A stretch of DNA of 64,000 nucleotides from DATARR01 sp036376245. Its GTDB lineage: Bacteria > Acidobacteriota > Thermoanaerobaculia > Multivoradales > UBA5704. Below, piece by piece: positions 49,123-58,535 of this stretch; the stretch's first letter is position 1; the number at the start of each line of letters is the position of its first letter. The notes beneath the pieces were generated by a model. The model saw nothing but the letters and a program-made list of their open reading frames with translations. It was not told the origin of the DNA and searched no databases. A program made the position numbers and the translations under genes. Where the stretch lies: the NCBI GenBank assembly GCA_036376245.1, contig DASVAS010000052.1:62001-126000 (forward strand), read 5' to 3'.

Positions 49123-52100
49123 TTGAGAGCTCTGTCCACCTCGCTACGCGTCCGTCTTCACGGACCGCTTTTCCTGTCTCTCCTCATGATGGCCTTCCTG
49201 CTGCCGGAGAGCGCGGGCGCCCAGACGTGCGCGCGCACGCTCACGGCCGACGTGGTGGCCTTCGATCAGGTTTTCTTCCTCAACCGGCTCGGCGCCGTCC
49301 AGCCCCAGGGCATGATGTACGCCCTGCGGCGCGACGTGGTGCCCATCAGCGGCGGGACCCTCTCGGCCGGCAACGTCCGGCTGCGCGCGGACAAGCGGCC
49401 GCGCCCGCTCGTCCTGCGCATGAACGTGGGCGACTGCCTGCGCATCACCTTCCAGAACCTGCTCAGCCCCACCCGCCGCGACGACGACCAGTCCAACACC
49501 CGCTGGGCTTCGATCCACGCGGTGGGCATGCAGTGGACCACGTCGTCGTTCGACGACGGCTCCTACGTCGGCGCCAACCCCAACGGACAGGCCGACGTCG
49601 GGCAGACCGTGATCTATACGCTCTACGCCGACCGTGAAGGCGAGCACGTCCTCAACAGCGGCGGCGCGGTCGCCGGCGGCGAGGGGGACGGCGGTCACAC
49701 CAACTCGGGCCTGTTCGGGGCCATCATCGTCGAGCCGCCGGGCGCCCGCTGGTACCGCAGCCAGGTGACCCGCCAGGACATGGACTACGCCATCACCGGC
49801 ACGTCCACGTACGGGCAGCCGGTCATCAACTACGAGGCCGTCTATCCAGGGGGCCATGCCCGCGCCGGCCTGCCCATCCTCAACATGCTTCAGGGGAACG
49901 AGATCGTCCACAGCGATCTCACCGCCGTCATCACCGGCTCGGCGCCCGATCCTTTCGCCGGCCCGGGCACGTCCGGCTGGTTCCCGGCGGGGACCTTCCC
50001 GAACAACCCGCAATACAAGAAGCGCGAGCAGCCGTTCCGCGAGTTCGTCATGATCTATCACGACGAAGTCGGCGCCGTGCAGGCGTTCCCCCAGTTCAGC
50101 CAGCCGGAGCTCGAGTTCACCCTCCACAGCGGCCGCGACGCCTTCGCCATCAACTACGGCTCCAACGGCGTCGGCGCCGAGGTGTTGGCCAACCGCCTCC
50201 GCGTGGGGCCGATGGCCAACTGCACCGAGTGCATGTTCGAAGAGTTCTTCCTGAGCTCGTGGACCGTGGGCGATCCCGCCATGGTGGTGGACGTGCCGGC
50301 CAACGTGCCTTGCGGCATCCAGACCGGCGATCCCAACACCGTGGGCCAGGATCCCAACCTGCACCTCTTCACGGATCAGCTCGAGAGCGGCGCGAATTGC
50401 ACGCCGCTGCCCAACGCCAAGGCCACCAAGGCCTTCTTCCCCGACGATCCGTCGAACGTCTACCACGGCTATCTGAACGATCACACCCGCCACCGGGTGC
50501 TGCACGCGGGCTCCAAGGAGCATCACATCCATCACCTGCACGCCCACCAGTGGCAGTTCTCGGCGGACAGCGACAAGTCCTCCTACCTGGACAGCCAGGC
50601 GATCGGACCCGGCGCCTCCTTCACCGCCGAGATCGCGCACGGCGGCGGCGGCAACCGCAACCTGACGCCGGGCGACTCCATCTTCCACTGCCATTTCTAT
50701 CCCCACTTCGCCATGGGCATGTGGGGCCTCTGGCGCGTCCACGACGTGTTCGAGCGCGGCACGGTGCTCGACGGCAACGGCCGGCCGGCGGCGGGAAGCA
50801 ACCGCGCACTGCCGGACGGTGAGATCGCGGCCGGCACGCCGATTCCGGCCGTCGTGCCGCTGCCCGGCATCCCCATGGCGCCCATGCCGGGAGCCGCTGT
50901 GGCCATCGTCGGCGGCCAGGCCCAGGTCACGGGCGGCGGCAATCCGGGGTATCCGTTCTTCGTCCCCGCGCTTGCCGGCCACCGCGCGCCCAAGCCGCCG
51001 CTCGACACCATCGACGACGGCGGCCTCCCCCGCCACCTCGTCAAGGGCGGCACCTACGTCGAAGCCCACACCCGGCTCGACTTCCACAAAACCTTGCTGA
51101 CGATCAACGCCGACGCGCTGCCCGAGGCCGGCACGGCGGTCGAGCAGCAGGCCATGGCCTTCCACGAGCAACCCTTCCAGAACAGTTGCGAGCCGCACGG
51201 TCTGTGCAGCCTGGCGACCCGCTTCGCCACCAACGGCCGGCCGCGCGTGGCCGGCGCGCCGATCGCCGATCCCTGCGTCGGTCCGGCCGCCGCCTCACCC
51301 ATGGTGATCAAGGCCGCCGACATCCAGGACGACGTGAAGATCAACAAGGCCGGCTGGCACTTCCCGCAGCAGCGCATGACCGCCCTGTGGGAGGATGTGG
51401 ACGACTTCCTCGGTCTGGTGGGCGGAACCCGGAAGCCGCCGGAGCCGCTGTTCTTCCGCGCCAACAGCGACACCTGCATCAACTACTGGTTCACCAACCT
51501 GATGCCCAAGGAGTACAAGCTCGACGACTTCCAGGTGCTCACTCCCACCGAGGTCGTGGGCCAGCACATCCACCTCGTGAAGTTCGACGTGCTGGCCTCG
51601 GACGGCGCCGCCAACGGCTTCAACTACGAAGACGGCTCCTTCGCGCCGGACGAGGTCGTGGAGCGCATCGAGGCCATCCGCGCCTTCAACGGCTGCGCCG
51701 CCGGCGACGCCCGCAACGGCACCTTCGCCTGCCCCACGCCCAAGCCCCATCCCTTCTTCGGCTCCGGACCGGACCGCGACGGCAACGGCCGCGGCGACTT
51801 CGTCGGCGCCCAGACCACCATGCAGCGCTGGTGGGCCGATCCGGTGCTCGACAACCTCAGCAACGACCGGACGCTGCGCACCGTCTTCACCCACGATCAC
51901 ATGAGCCCCTCGACCCATCAGCAGACGGGCCTCTACGCCGGCCTGGTGATCGAGCCCAAGGGTTCCACCTGGGTGCACAACGAGACCGGCGCCGTGCTCG
52001 GCGGCCGGCACGACGGCGGTCCCACTTCCTGGCAGGCGGTGATCGATCCGCCGAACGAGCCTTCCTACCGCGAGTTCCTGCTGGAGTTCGGCGACTTCCA

Positions 52101-54159
52101 ACTCGCCTACGAGGCGGAGAGCGCCGGCTTCCCCGATCCCGACGACGCGATCAATCCGCCGGGCAAGGAACAGGTCGGCCTCCCCGATCTGCTGCGGCGG
52201 CCCCGGGTCTGCCCGGGGAGCAACGCCCCGCCGCCGTGCCCCGAGCTGCTCTCCGCCGACGATCCGGGCACCATGTCCGTCAATTACCGCAACGAGCCGC
52301 TCGCCCTGCGCGTGCGCGACCCGCTCTCCAACTCGCAGGCCGCCGGCCAGCCCGGCGACCTCTCGTTCGCCTTCGCGTCGATCGCGCGCAACGATGCCTC
52401 GCTCAACAGCCAGCCCGGTTTCTATCAGCCGCTCACCAACGACGTGGGACCCTACGATCCCTTCACGCCGATGCTGCGCGCCTATGAGAACGACCGGGTG
52501 CAGATCCGCGTGCTGGTGGGCGCCCACGAAGAGGGGCACAACTTCAGCATCCACGGCGTCAAGTGGCTGTTCGAGCCGTCGGAGCCCAACTCCGGCTACC
52601 GCAACAGCCAGATGATGGGGATCTCGGAGCACTTCGAGTTCATCATCCCGCAGCTCGTCAAGAACCCGAATCCGGTCGGCGGCTCGGTCGACCGCCTGTG
52701 GTCGGCCGGCTCTTCGACGGACGACCTGTGGAACGGCATCTGGGGCATCCTGCGCGCCTACACCGGACTGCGGAACGACCTCCAGCCGCTGCCGGACAAC
52801 CCCAACGGCCGGTCCGGGATCGATCCGAGCGCGGCGGGCGCCTGGGACCACTCCTGCCCCAAGAACACGACGGTCCGCACCTTCGACGTCACGGCGGTCA
52901 CCGCGGCCGCGGCCCTGCCCAACGGCCGGCTCGTCTACAACAACCGCACGGACGGCAGCTTCGGTCCGCTGTGGGATTCGACCTCCATCCTCTACGTCCG
53001 CACGTCGGACCTCGACGCCGTCACCGGCAAGCTCAAGCCCGGTCCGGCCAGCCGGCCCGAGCCGCTGATCCTGCGCGCCCGCGCCGGCGAGTGCATCAAG
53101 CTCACCCTGCGCAACAAGCTGCCCTCGACACTCCCCGACCTCGACGGCTACAACACGCTGCCGATGATCGTGGAGAACTTCAACGCCAACGACATCCGGC
53201 CGTCCAGCTACGTGGGGCTGCACCCGCAGCTCCTCCACTACGACGTCAGCCGCTTCGACGGCGCCAACATCGGCAAGAACGGCACGCAGACCGTGGCTCC
53301 GGGCCAGTTCGCGACCTATGAGTGGTACGCCGGCGACGCCACGATCAATCCCGACACCAGCGTCACCGCCACGCCCATCGAGTTCGGCGCGACCAACCTG
53401 ATCTCTTCCGACCGCATCGAGCACGCGAGCAAGGGAGGGATCGGCGCGTTGATCATCGAGCCGGCCGACGCCTTCATCAACGAGTTCAACCTCAACCGCC
53501 GCGCCGAGGCGACCATCAACGGCGGCTCCGAGGGCGGATTCCGCGAGTTCGTGTTGATCTATCAGAACGACGTCAACATGCGCACCGATCAGTCGCTCGG
53601 CCGCCTCTGCTTCCCCGGCGATCCCATCCCGGCGGCGGGACAGGGCTGGCCGGTCGAGAACCTCGGCTGCATGGAAGACCCGGAGGACTCGGGGCAGAAG
53701 GCGGTCAACTACACCACCGAGCCGCTGTGGAAGCGGATGCAGCATCCGCCGGGCACGCCGTTCACGGACACCGACGACTTCAACGACTGGTGGGACGTGC
53801 TCTCCAACGTCAAGGTGGGCGGCGCCAACCCCCAGACGCCGACGTTCGTGGCGGCTCCGGCCCAGAAGGTGCGCTTCCGGGTGCTGATGCCCGGCGGCCA
53901 TTCGCGCAACCTCGTGTTCTCCATCGCGGGCCACCAGTGGGACCGCGAGCCGTACATCAACAACTCCACCCAGCTCGGCCGCAACACCTTCTCCTTCTGG
54001 GAAGGGGCGCACATGGGCCACGGTCCGAGCAACCACTTCGACGTGCTGCTGCGCAACGGCGCCGGCGGCAAGTTCTCGATCACCGGCGACTACCTGATCC
54101 GCGACCACGTCGGCATCGGCCTCGACGGGGGCGTGTGGAGCCTGTTCAAGGTGCAGTGA
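49123..54159 (+). CDS. Giant multicopper oxidase, MofA/MnxG-like (putative manganese oxidase)
   Basis: 1678 residues from TTG 49123, chosen because GGAGG lies 7 nt upstream and a signal peptide follows (LFLSLLMMAFLLPESAGA); ATG 49075 would give 1694. Copper-binding clusters: HHIHHLHAHQW at about 467-477, IFHCHFYPHFAMGMWGLW with HCH at 522-524 followed by H-x-x-x-GM (type 1 copper), GQHIHLVKF at about 815, FTHDHMSPSTHQQTGLYAGL near 924, HNFSIHGVKW near 1140, and HMGHGPSNHF near 1630. The size, number of cupredoxin repeats and dispersed sites resemble MofA of Leptothrix (about 1660 residues) and MnxG. Role: extracytoplasmic Mn(II) or metal oxidation (inference; other substrates possible). No mnx/mco partners nearby. 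A strong terminator follows. Confidence 0.85.
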   Translation: MRALSTSLRVRLHGPLFLSLLMMAFLLPESAGAQTCARTLTADVVAFDQVFFLNRLGAVQPQGMMYALRRDVVPISGGTLSAGNVRLRADKRPRPLVLRMNVGDCLRITFQNLLSPTRRDDDQSNTRWASIHAVGMQWTTSSFDDGSYVGANPNGQADVGQTVIYTLYADREGEHVLNSGGAVAGGEGDGGHTNSGLFGAIIVEPPGARWYRSQVTRQDMDYAITGTSTYGQPVINYEAVYPGGHARAGLPILNMLQGNEIVHSDLTAVITGSAPDPFAGPGTSGWFPAGTFPNNPQYKKREQPFREFVMIYHDEVGAVQAFPQFSQPELEFTLHSGRDAFAINYGSNGVGAEVLANRLRVGPMANCTECMFEEFFLSSWTVGDPAMVVDVPANVPCGIQTGDPNTVGQDPNLHLFTDQLESGANCTPLPNAKATKAFFPDDPSNVYHGYLNDHTRHRVLHAGSKEHHIHHLHAHQWQFSADSDKSSYLDSQAIGPGASFTAEIAHGGGGNRNLTPGDSIFHCHFYPHFAMGMWGLWRVHDVFERGTVLDGNGRPAAGSNRALPDGEIAAGTPIPAVVPLPGIPMAPMPGAAVAIVGGQAQVTGGGNPGYPFFVPALAGHRAPKPPLDTIDDGGLPRHLVKGGTYVEAHTRLDFHKTLLTINADALPEAGTAVEQQAMAFHEQPFQNSCEPHGLCSLATRFATNGRPRVAGAPIADPCVGPAAASPMVIKAADIQDDVKINKAGWHFPQQRMTALWEDVDDFLGLVGGTRKPPEPLFFRANSDTCINYWFTNLMPKEYKLDDFQVLTPTEVVGQHIHLVKFDVLASDGAANGFNYEDGSFAPDEVVERIEAIRAFNGCAAGDARNGTFACPTPKPHPFFGSGPDRDGNGRGDFVGAQTTMQRWWADPVLDNLSNDRTLRTVFTHDHMSPSTHQQTGLYAGLVIEPKGSTWVHNETGAVLGGRHDGGPTSWQAVIDPPNEPSYREFLLEFGDFQLAYEAESAGFPDPDDAINPPGKEQVGLPDLLRRPRVCPGSNAPPPCPELLSADDPGTMSVNYRNEPLALRVRDPLSNSQAAGQPGDLSFAFASIARNDASLNSQPGFYQPLTNDVGPYDPFTPMLRAYENDRVQIRVLVGAHEEGHNFSIHGVKWLFEPSEPNSGYRNSQMMGISEHFEFIIPQLVKNPNPVGGSVDRLWSAGSSTDDLWNGIWGILRAYTGLRNDLQPLPDNPNGRSGIDPSAAGAWDHSCPKNTTVRTFDVTAVTAAAALPNGRLVYNNRTDGSFGPLWDSTSILYVRTSDLDAVTGKLKPGPASRPEPLILRARAGECIKLTLRNKLPSTLPDLDGYNTLPMIVENFNANDIRPSSYVGLHPQLLHYDVSRFDGANIGKNGTQTVAPGQFATYEWYAGDATINPDTSVTATPIEFGATNLISSDRIEHASKGGIGALIIEPADAFINEFNLNRRAEATINGGSEGGFREFVLIYQNDVNMRTDQSLGRLCFPGDPIPAAGQGWPVENLGCMEDPEDSGQKAVNYTTEPLWKRMQHPPGTPFTDTDDFNDWWDVLSNVKVGGANPQTPTFVAAPAQKVRFRVLMPGGHSRNLVFSIAGHQWDREPYINNSTQLGRNTFSFWEGAHMGHGPSNHFDVLLRNGAGGKFSITGDYLIRDHVGIGLDGGVWSLFKVQ

Positions 54160-54183
54160 GCGCCGGGGATCTTCCGCTTCAGG

Positions 54184-54213
54184 GGGGCGTGCCGCCGGGC
54201 ACGCCCCTTTTTT
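54184..54213 (+). terminator. Rho-independent terminator of the multicopper oxidase gene
   Basis: GGGGCGTGCC (54184-54193) pairs with GGCACGCCCC (54198-54207) around a GCCG loop and is followed by six T. This is the textbook intrinsic terminator form and lies 25 nt after the stop codon. Confidence 0.9.
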
Positions 54214-54267
54214 CGTGAGCAACACCCTTCGCTTCGAATTAGCTAGAACAGCCGTGCGGAAAACATC

Positions 54268-55194
54268 CTAGTCCGAGGCTACCTCCCCCTTGAAAGTGTA
54301 GCCGCAGTTGCCCTGGCACTGCTCGATCCACCTGGGGACGTTCTCGTAAACCCCTTTGGTGCCGCCCTTGCTGGAGTTGCAGCTCGTGCAGGACCATCGC
54401 AGGTTGCTCGTGTCGACCAGCAGGACCGCGGTCGCTTCGCTGTTGCCGCCGTTGAACAGCTCCAGGGCATCCACTTTGTAGCAGGCGGAAAAGTGATGCA
54501 ACCCGTCACAGATGACATAGCGGGTCAGACCGGTCTGCAGATCGGCGAAGTCCTGCTTATGATCGATGCCCTCCGCCTGGCCCGAACAGTTGATGTGTTT
54601 CTGCACATCGCATTGGTTCTTGGTCGCCGCCATGGCCGTCTGGACGTTGTCAAACCATTTGAGGCTTCCCCGCCGGCCGTCCCAGATCTTGTTCTTGACA
54701 GCAAGCGCATTATCCTTGGACGGGGTGTAACCCGGGTCGGTCGGCCCTTGAAGGATCCCGCTGAGCCTCTGCTGGCGCTGGCTGGGCTTTCCCGAACGGA
54801 CGAGCGAATGCTCGCTTTTCGCCTTTCTGGGCGGCCTCCCCGAAGTCGGCCCGAGCTTCTTCTTGCTGTAGTGCTTCTCGTAGGGATTCTCTTCTTTCTT
54901 CTTTTTCCTATCAGCCGGCTGCACGACGCCGGGATTCACCATCCGGGCCTGGACCCCGCCCGCGAGCGCCGCCTGGACGTGAGGCGCCGCGGTCCGTTGG
55001 CCGGCCGGCGGGGGCGCGGCCTTGGCCTGCACAGCCTGGCAGGCCGCCTGGACATGAGGCGCCGCTGGAGGTCGTGGGGAGGGCGGCCGCGGACCGGGTT
55101 TCGCCTGAAGCGTGCGCGCCAGAGCCGCCTGAACGTGGGGCGCGAGAGCCCGCGGTCCCCTTCCATTCGGAGGATGCGACGGCTGGTCAGGCAT
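54268..55194 (-). CDS. Putative HNH-like nuclease effector with N-terminal APHVQAA repeats
   Basis: 308 residues from ATG 55194 (MPDQPSHPPNGRG). No signal peptide. The N-terminus carries three repeats with core APHVQAA at about 18-24, 45-51 and 70-76, in Pro/Ala-rich linkers. A Lys-rich linker (DRKKKKEENPYEKHYSKKK) follows, then a C-terminal domain with DGLHHFSACYKVDALELF, LRWSCTSCNSSKGG and WIEQCQGNCGY. The second motif resembles the zinc/HNH box of toxin nucleases, with the Cys-x-x-Cys and His pairing. The repeat-rich N-terminus resembles trafficking/loading segments of secreted effectors (DUF4157/eCIS cargo-like), which is inference. No immunity gene is obvious; the cyclodeaminase gene 38 nt upstream on the same strand is unlikely to be one. 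Confidence 0.55.
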   Translation of the reverse strand: MPDQPSHPPNGRGPRALAPHVQAALARTLQAKPGPRPPSPRPPAAPHVQAACQAVQAKAAPPPAGQRTAAPHVQAALAGGVQARMVNPGVVQPADRKKKKEENPYEKHYSKKKLGPTSGRPPRKAKSEHSLVRSGKPSQRQQRLSGILQGPTDPGYTPSKDNALAVKNKIWDGRRGSLKWFDNVQTAMAATKNQCDVQKHINCSGQAEGIDHKQDFADLQTGLTRYVICDGLHHFSACYKVDALELFNGGNSEATAVLLVDTSNLRWSCTSCNSSKGGTKGVYENVPRWIEQCQGNCGYTFKGEVASD

Positions 55195-55232
55195 GTCGGT
55201 CTCGTTTCGCGGATCGGAAAAGCTGGCCGAGT

Positions 55233-55814
55233 CTAGACCTGGCGGGCTCGGACCGCAAGCTCCCCGAGCCGCGCGCGGAGGGAGCGCATCCTCTCCTCCA
55301 GCGGTCCCACCCACGCCGCCGTCCCGGCAAACTTCAGGTTGAGATCCGCGACGAGAAGGGCCGCCTCGCCGCTGGCGACCGCGAGCATCACGGCCGTGGC
55401 CGCCTCCCCTCGCGCCGCCTTGAATCCATGCTCGCGCAGCTCGATGCCGATCTCCGCCAGGGCCGCGCACTCCTCCGCGATCCCCACCGGGACCTCGACC
55501 GCCGCTTCCAGGTTCTCGCTGGTCTTCTCCCGCCAGAACCGTTGGAACGCTTCGACATCCTCATCGGCCGCCAGGGACAGCCGGCGCGACCGTTCGGAGA
55601 CCTCGGAGAGCAGGACCTCGGCCCGTTCCTGGAAGGACGCGTACGCCTCCCCCTTCGCGGCGGCCCGGATCGTGTACCGCGCCACCGCCTCCAGGAGGCT
55701 CCCGGCCAGGGCGCCCGTCAGCGCCGCCGCGCTCCCCGCGCCCGGGGTGTTCTTCCCGGCGGCGAAGAGGGCGAGGAGATCGGCGGCGGTGTGGTCGAGA
55801 AGAGAGGGCGCCAT
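55233..55814 (-). CDS. Cyclodeaminase/cyclohydrolase family protein
   Basis: 193 residues from ATG 55814. The GAGSAAALTGALAGSLLEAV motif near the N-terminus, the following charged helical bundle (ERAEVLLSEVSERSRRLSLA, ADEDVEAFQRFW) and the C-terminal SGEAALLVADLNLKFAG fit the FTCD_C fold (PF04961), which converts formimino- or methenyl-THF derivatives. Often stand-alone in bacteria. The length is normal. It is downstream of a membrane-protein gene with an 11-nt gap. Confidence 0.8.
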   Translation of the reverse strand: MAPSLLDHTAADLLALFAAGKNTPGAGSAAALTGALAGSLLEAVARYTIRAAAKGEAYASFQERAEVLLSEVSERSRRLSLAADEDVEAFQRFWREKTSENLEAAVEVPVGIAEECAALAEIGIELREHGFKAARGEAATAVMLAVASGEAALLVADLNLKFAGTAAWVGPLEERMRSLRARLGELAVRARQV

Positions 55815-55825
55815 GCCCCGGGATT

Positions 55826-56572
55826 CTACGCGGATGGCGCCGGCGCCGGGGCGGCCTTCCTTCCGCTCCACCAGATCCACAGGGCGGCGACGATGAGCAG
55901 ACCGAAAGCGATCGGCCCGTGAGGCATGGTATGGCTGAGCTGAAGCTCCCAGCCGAAGATCACCAGCAGGATCAGCGGCGGCCAGGGCGCCTTCTTGGCG
56001 AAGAACAGAGCGGCGGCGGCGAAGACGGAGGCGTAGAACACCGCCCAGGAGCCGGTCTCGCTGACGAACGATCCGACTCCACCCACCCACGGATCGACCC
56101 AGGTGCCGTTGAGGACCCGCACGACGCCTTGCAACTGCTCCGGGGTCAACTGCCCGGAGCTGGCGAGACTCTCCGTCAGCTCGATGGACCTGGCGAGGCC
56201 GAAGCCGCCGATGGCGTCCAGAGACGTGTAGTAGATGAGGAAGACGAAGGTCGAAATCCGTGACAACCAGGCGGTGATCGCCGCCCCTGGGCCGTCGGCG
56301 GAACCCACCCCTCGGATCATCAACCACAGTCCCACGGCGACCAGCGCCACCATGGGGGTCTGGATCATGTGGAGGCGGAACCACCATTGCGGTCCCCAGT
56401 AGTCCAGGGCTTTGAACTGGGGATCGTAGGGCTGGGGCTTGGACAGGTACTCGAACATCCCCGGGTTCTGGGTGAAACCCGCCGGATGAAAGAGCTCGAT
56501 CGTGAGCAGCACCGCCGGCGCGATGAACAGGCACAACCACCACAGAAACTTGCGGACAGTTTCGTCGGACAT
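55826..56572 (-). CDS. Hypothetical polytopic membrane protein
   Basis: 248 residues from ATG 56572 with GGAGG 4 nt upstream (an in-frame start at 56596 also exists). About six hydrophobic segments: WWLCLFIAPAVLLTIELF, IQTPMVALVAVGLWLMI, TFVFLIYYTSLDAIGGFGLA, WAVFYASVFAAAALFFA, PLILLVIFGWELQLSHTM and AFGLLIVAALWIWW. No family could be named. Its transcript starts just after a type II 9-nt palindrome. Co-directional with the cyclodeaminase and effector genes. Confidence 0.65.
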   Translation of the reverse strand: MSDETVRKFLWWLCLFIAPAVLLTIELFHPAGFTQNPGMFEYLSKPQPYDPQFKALDYWGPQWWFRLHMIQTPMVALVAVGLWLMIRGVGSADGPGAAITAWLSRISTFVFLIYYTSLDAIGGFGLARSIELTESLASSGQLTPEQLQGVVRVLNGTWVDPWVGGVGSFVSETGSWAVFYASVFAAAALFFAKKAPWPPLILLVIFGWELQLSHTMPHGPIAFGLLIVAALWIWWSGRKAAPAPAPSA

Positions 56573-56680
56573 AGCGCCTCCTCTGAGAGCCGTCACGTCA
56601 TGGAACCGCAGCCGATGTGTTCTGGGGAAGCGAGGATAGCAGATCTAGCGGAGAGAAGGCTCTACGTCGCCTGAGCAACG

Positions 56681-56764
56681 AAGGACCTAAACGACATAAA
56701 GGACAACACGAACGCTGCCCCGTCCTTTGGGTCCTTTAGGTCGTTTATGTCCTTTAGGTCCTTT
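56681..56764. repeat. 9-nt-periodic palindrome, type II (CTA), copy 2
   Basis: The left arm AAGGACCTAAACGACATAAA plus GGAC (56681-56704) pairs with the complementary right arm 56722-56764. It ends 5 nt from the S8 peptidase stop codon. It is shorter and less regular than the other copies. Confidence 0.75.
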
Positions 56765-56769
56765 CCTTC

Positions 56770-58419
56770 CTACACCTTCCGGCCCAGGCTCTCCACCGCC
56801 CGCTGGATCGTCCGCAGCCCGGCCCGGTTCAGCTCACGCCGGCTCGCCTCGCTTTCCAGCAGGCCGCCGAGCTCCGTCGTCGCCAGCCCTACCAGGATGT
56901 CGCGCTTTTCGGCAGTCATCCGCTTGAGGGGTCCCCAGGGATCGATCGGGATCGGTCCGCCGCCCGGCTTGATCACGACGCCGCCGCCGTCGCTGATGAC
57001 GCCGAAGAGGATGTACACCACCGCGATCCAGCGGTCGAGGTCGAAATCGGCCAGGTCCAGGGCGCCTTCGTGCTTGAGGACCGCCCGCAGATCGGGCATC
57101 ACGCCGATGCGGTCCACGGCCGGGTTGTCGCTGGCGGTGTTCAGGCTGGCGTCGCTCAGGAGATCGCGGACCTCGGCGGGAGAATAGCGGCCCGCGCCCT
57201 TCTTCTCGCCCCAGGACTGCAAGAGGAGCGCCGCGCCCGTCACGATGGGAGAGGCCCCGGACGTGCCGCCGAAGAAGCTTGTATAGGTATTGGTCGCCGT
57301 GCCGGTCCAGCCGTCGCCGGTGGTGTCGATGTTCTCGCCCCAGGCGAAACAGTCGATGCGGCTGCCGAAATTCGAGAATCCCAGCCGCGTGTGGGGCGCG
57401 GCCGAGCTTCCGGCGCCGACCATGATCGCTCCGGAATCGCGGAAGTCCGGGCTCGACCGGTTGAGGATCCGCTGTCCCAGAAGGTTCTCGAAACCGTCGA
57501 GGTCCACCGATCCGTTCGCTCCCGCCTCGACGACGACGATCCCTTGCGAGGTGGCGTACTGGATGGCGTCGAAGACCGCGTCCTCGACCTCGACGGGAAC
57601 GTAGCCCGAGGCTCCCGGATACGAAGTCTGGGCTTCGAGCAGCAGGACGTCGCCGGCGCTCATGGCGTCCACGGCGCTGAGGATGGCCTCCGCCGTGTTG
57701 TACGTGAAGGCGTTCCGCCACTGCGAGACCACGCGGGCGCCGGCCGCCGGCGCGATGCCGACGACGCCGACGACGTTGTCCACGCCGACCACCTCGCCGA
57801 GCACCGCCGTGCCGTGCCCGTGATAATCCTGGCTCACGCCGGAGATGATGGTGATGCCGGCGGCGTTCAGGTCCTCGTGGTTCAGGGTCCATCCCCGCTC
57901 CAGGTCGACGAACCCGATACCGTTGCCGTCGACGCGGCCCCAGGCCCAGCGCGCGTCGACGCCCTCGGGGGCGGCGTCGAGATAGCCCTGGTTGGCGTTG
58001 CGCGGATCGTCCGACGGCGAGACCGGAGGCGGCGTCGGTCCGCCCTCGACGTAGGCGGTCTCCACGTTCGGCAACGCCGCGATCGCCTTCGCCATCCGCT
58101 CGGGCTCCGCTCCGCGCGGAACCTCCACCGCGAAGTAGGAGGTGAACCGCGCCGGGACCTTCCCCTCGGCGCTCTCCGACCGCCGGGCGAAGTCCCGCAG
58201 CTTCGATTCCTCCAGCGTCGAGAAATACGGCGTCATCGTCATCCCGGGGAAGCTCCGGTTCAGTTCCTCCCACGCGCCGCCGGCGAACCGCTCGACGTCC
58301 TTCGCGGCGTCTCGCGAGTAGGGGATTTCGACGTCGGGCTGGAACTTGACCACCACGCGCGGCTTGTAGCCTTCGGGCAAGGGGGCGGGAGGCGGAACCT
58401 GGTTTCCAATGACGGCCAT
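56770..58419 (-). CDS. Subtilisin-like (S8) serine protease without signal peptide
   Basis: 549 residues, ATG 58419. An N-terminal inhibitor-like segment (KPRVVVKFQPDVEIPY and TSYFAVEVPRGAEPERMAKA) precedes the catalytic domain. The triad is Asp in GNGIGFVDLERGW (about 168), His in QDYHGHGTAVLGEVVG (about 200) and Ser in FFGGTSGASPIVTGAALLLQ (about 382); the oxyanion Asn is in VEAGANGS. Neither a Sec signal nor a lipobox is seen at the start, so export would have to be non-classical. The C-terminal 130 residues are an unassigned domain (LADFDLDRWIAVVYILFGVI...). The stop abuts the type II palindrome. Confidence 0.88.
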   Translation of the reverse strand: MAVIGNQVPPPAPLPEGYKPRVVVKFQPDVEIPYSRDAAKDVERFAGGAWEELNRSFPGMTMTPYFSTLEESKLRDFARRSESAEGKVPARFTSYFAVEVPRGAEPERMAKAIAALPNVETAYVEGGPTPPPVSPSDDPRNANQGYLDAAPEGVDARWAWGRVDGNGIGFVDLERGWTLNHEDLNAAGITIISGVSQDYHGHGTAVLGEVVGVDNVVGVVGIAPAAGARVVSQWRNAFTYNTAEAILSAVDAMSAGDVLLLEAQTSYPGASGYVPVEVEDAVFDAIQYATSQGIVVVEAGANGSVDLDGFENLLGQRILNRSSPDFRDSGAIMVGAGSSAAPHTRLGFSNFGSRIDCFAWGENIDTTGDGWTGTATNTYTSFFGGTSGASPIVTGAALLLQSWGEKKGAGRYSPAEVRDLLSDASLNTASDNPAVDRIGVMPDLRAVLKHEGALDLADFDLDRWIAVVYILFGVISDGGGVVIKPGGGPIPIDPWGPLKRMTAEKRDILVGLATTELGGLLESEASRRELNRAGLRTIQRAVESLGRKV

Positions 58420-58535
58420 GGCGTGCTCCTTGAGTCAGCTCTCCGGATGGAGAGTCGTCTTGGGATTAGGCGCCGGCAAGCCGCTGAAAGTTACCGGGAA
58501 ACCGGGCGGAATTGTCCTTTATCCCGCGGCAAAGA

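Noticed and set aside
51295..54225. 976-codon minus-strand frame opposite the multicopper oxidase
   Set aside because: No domain or start signal; the plus strand shows copper-binding motifs and a strong terminator.
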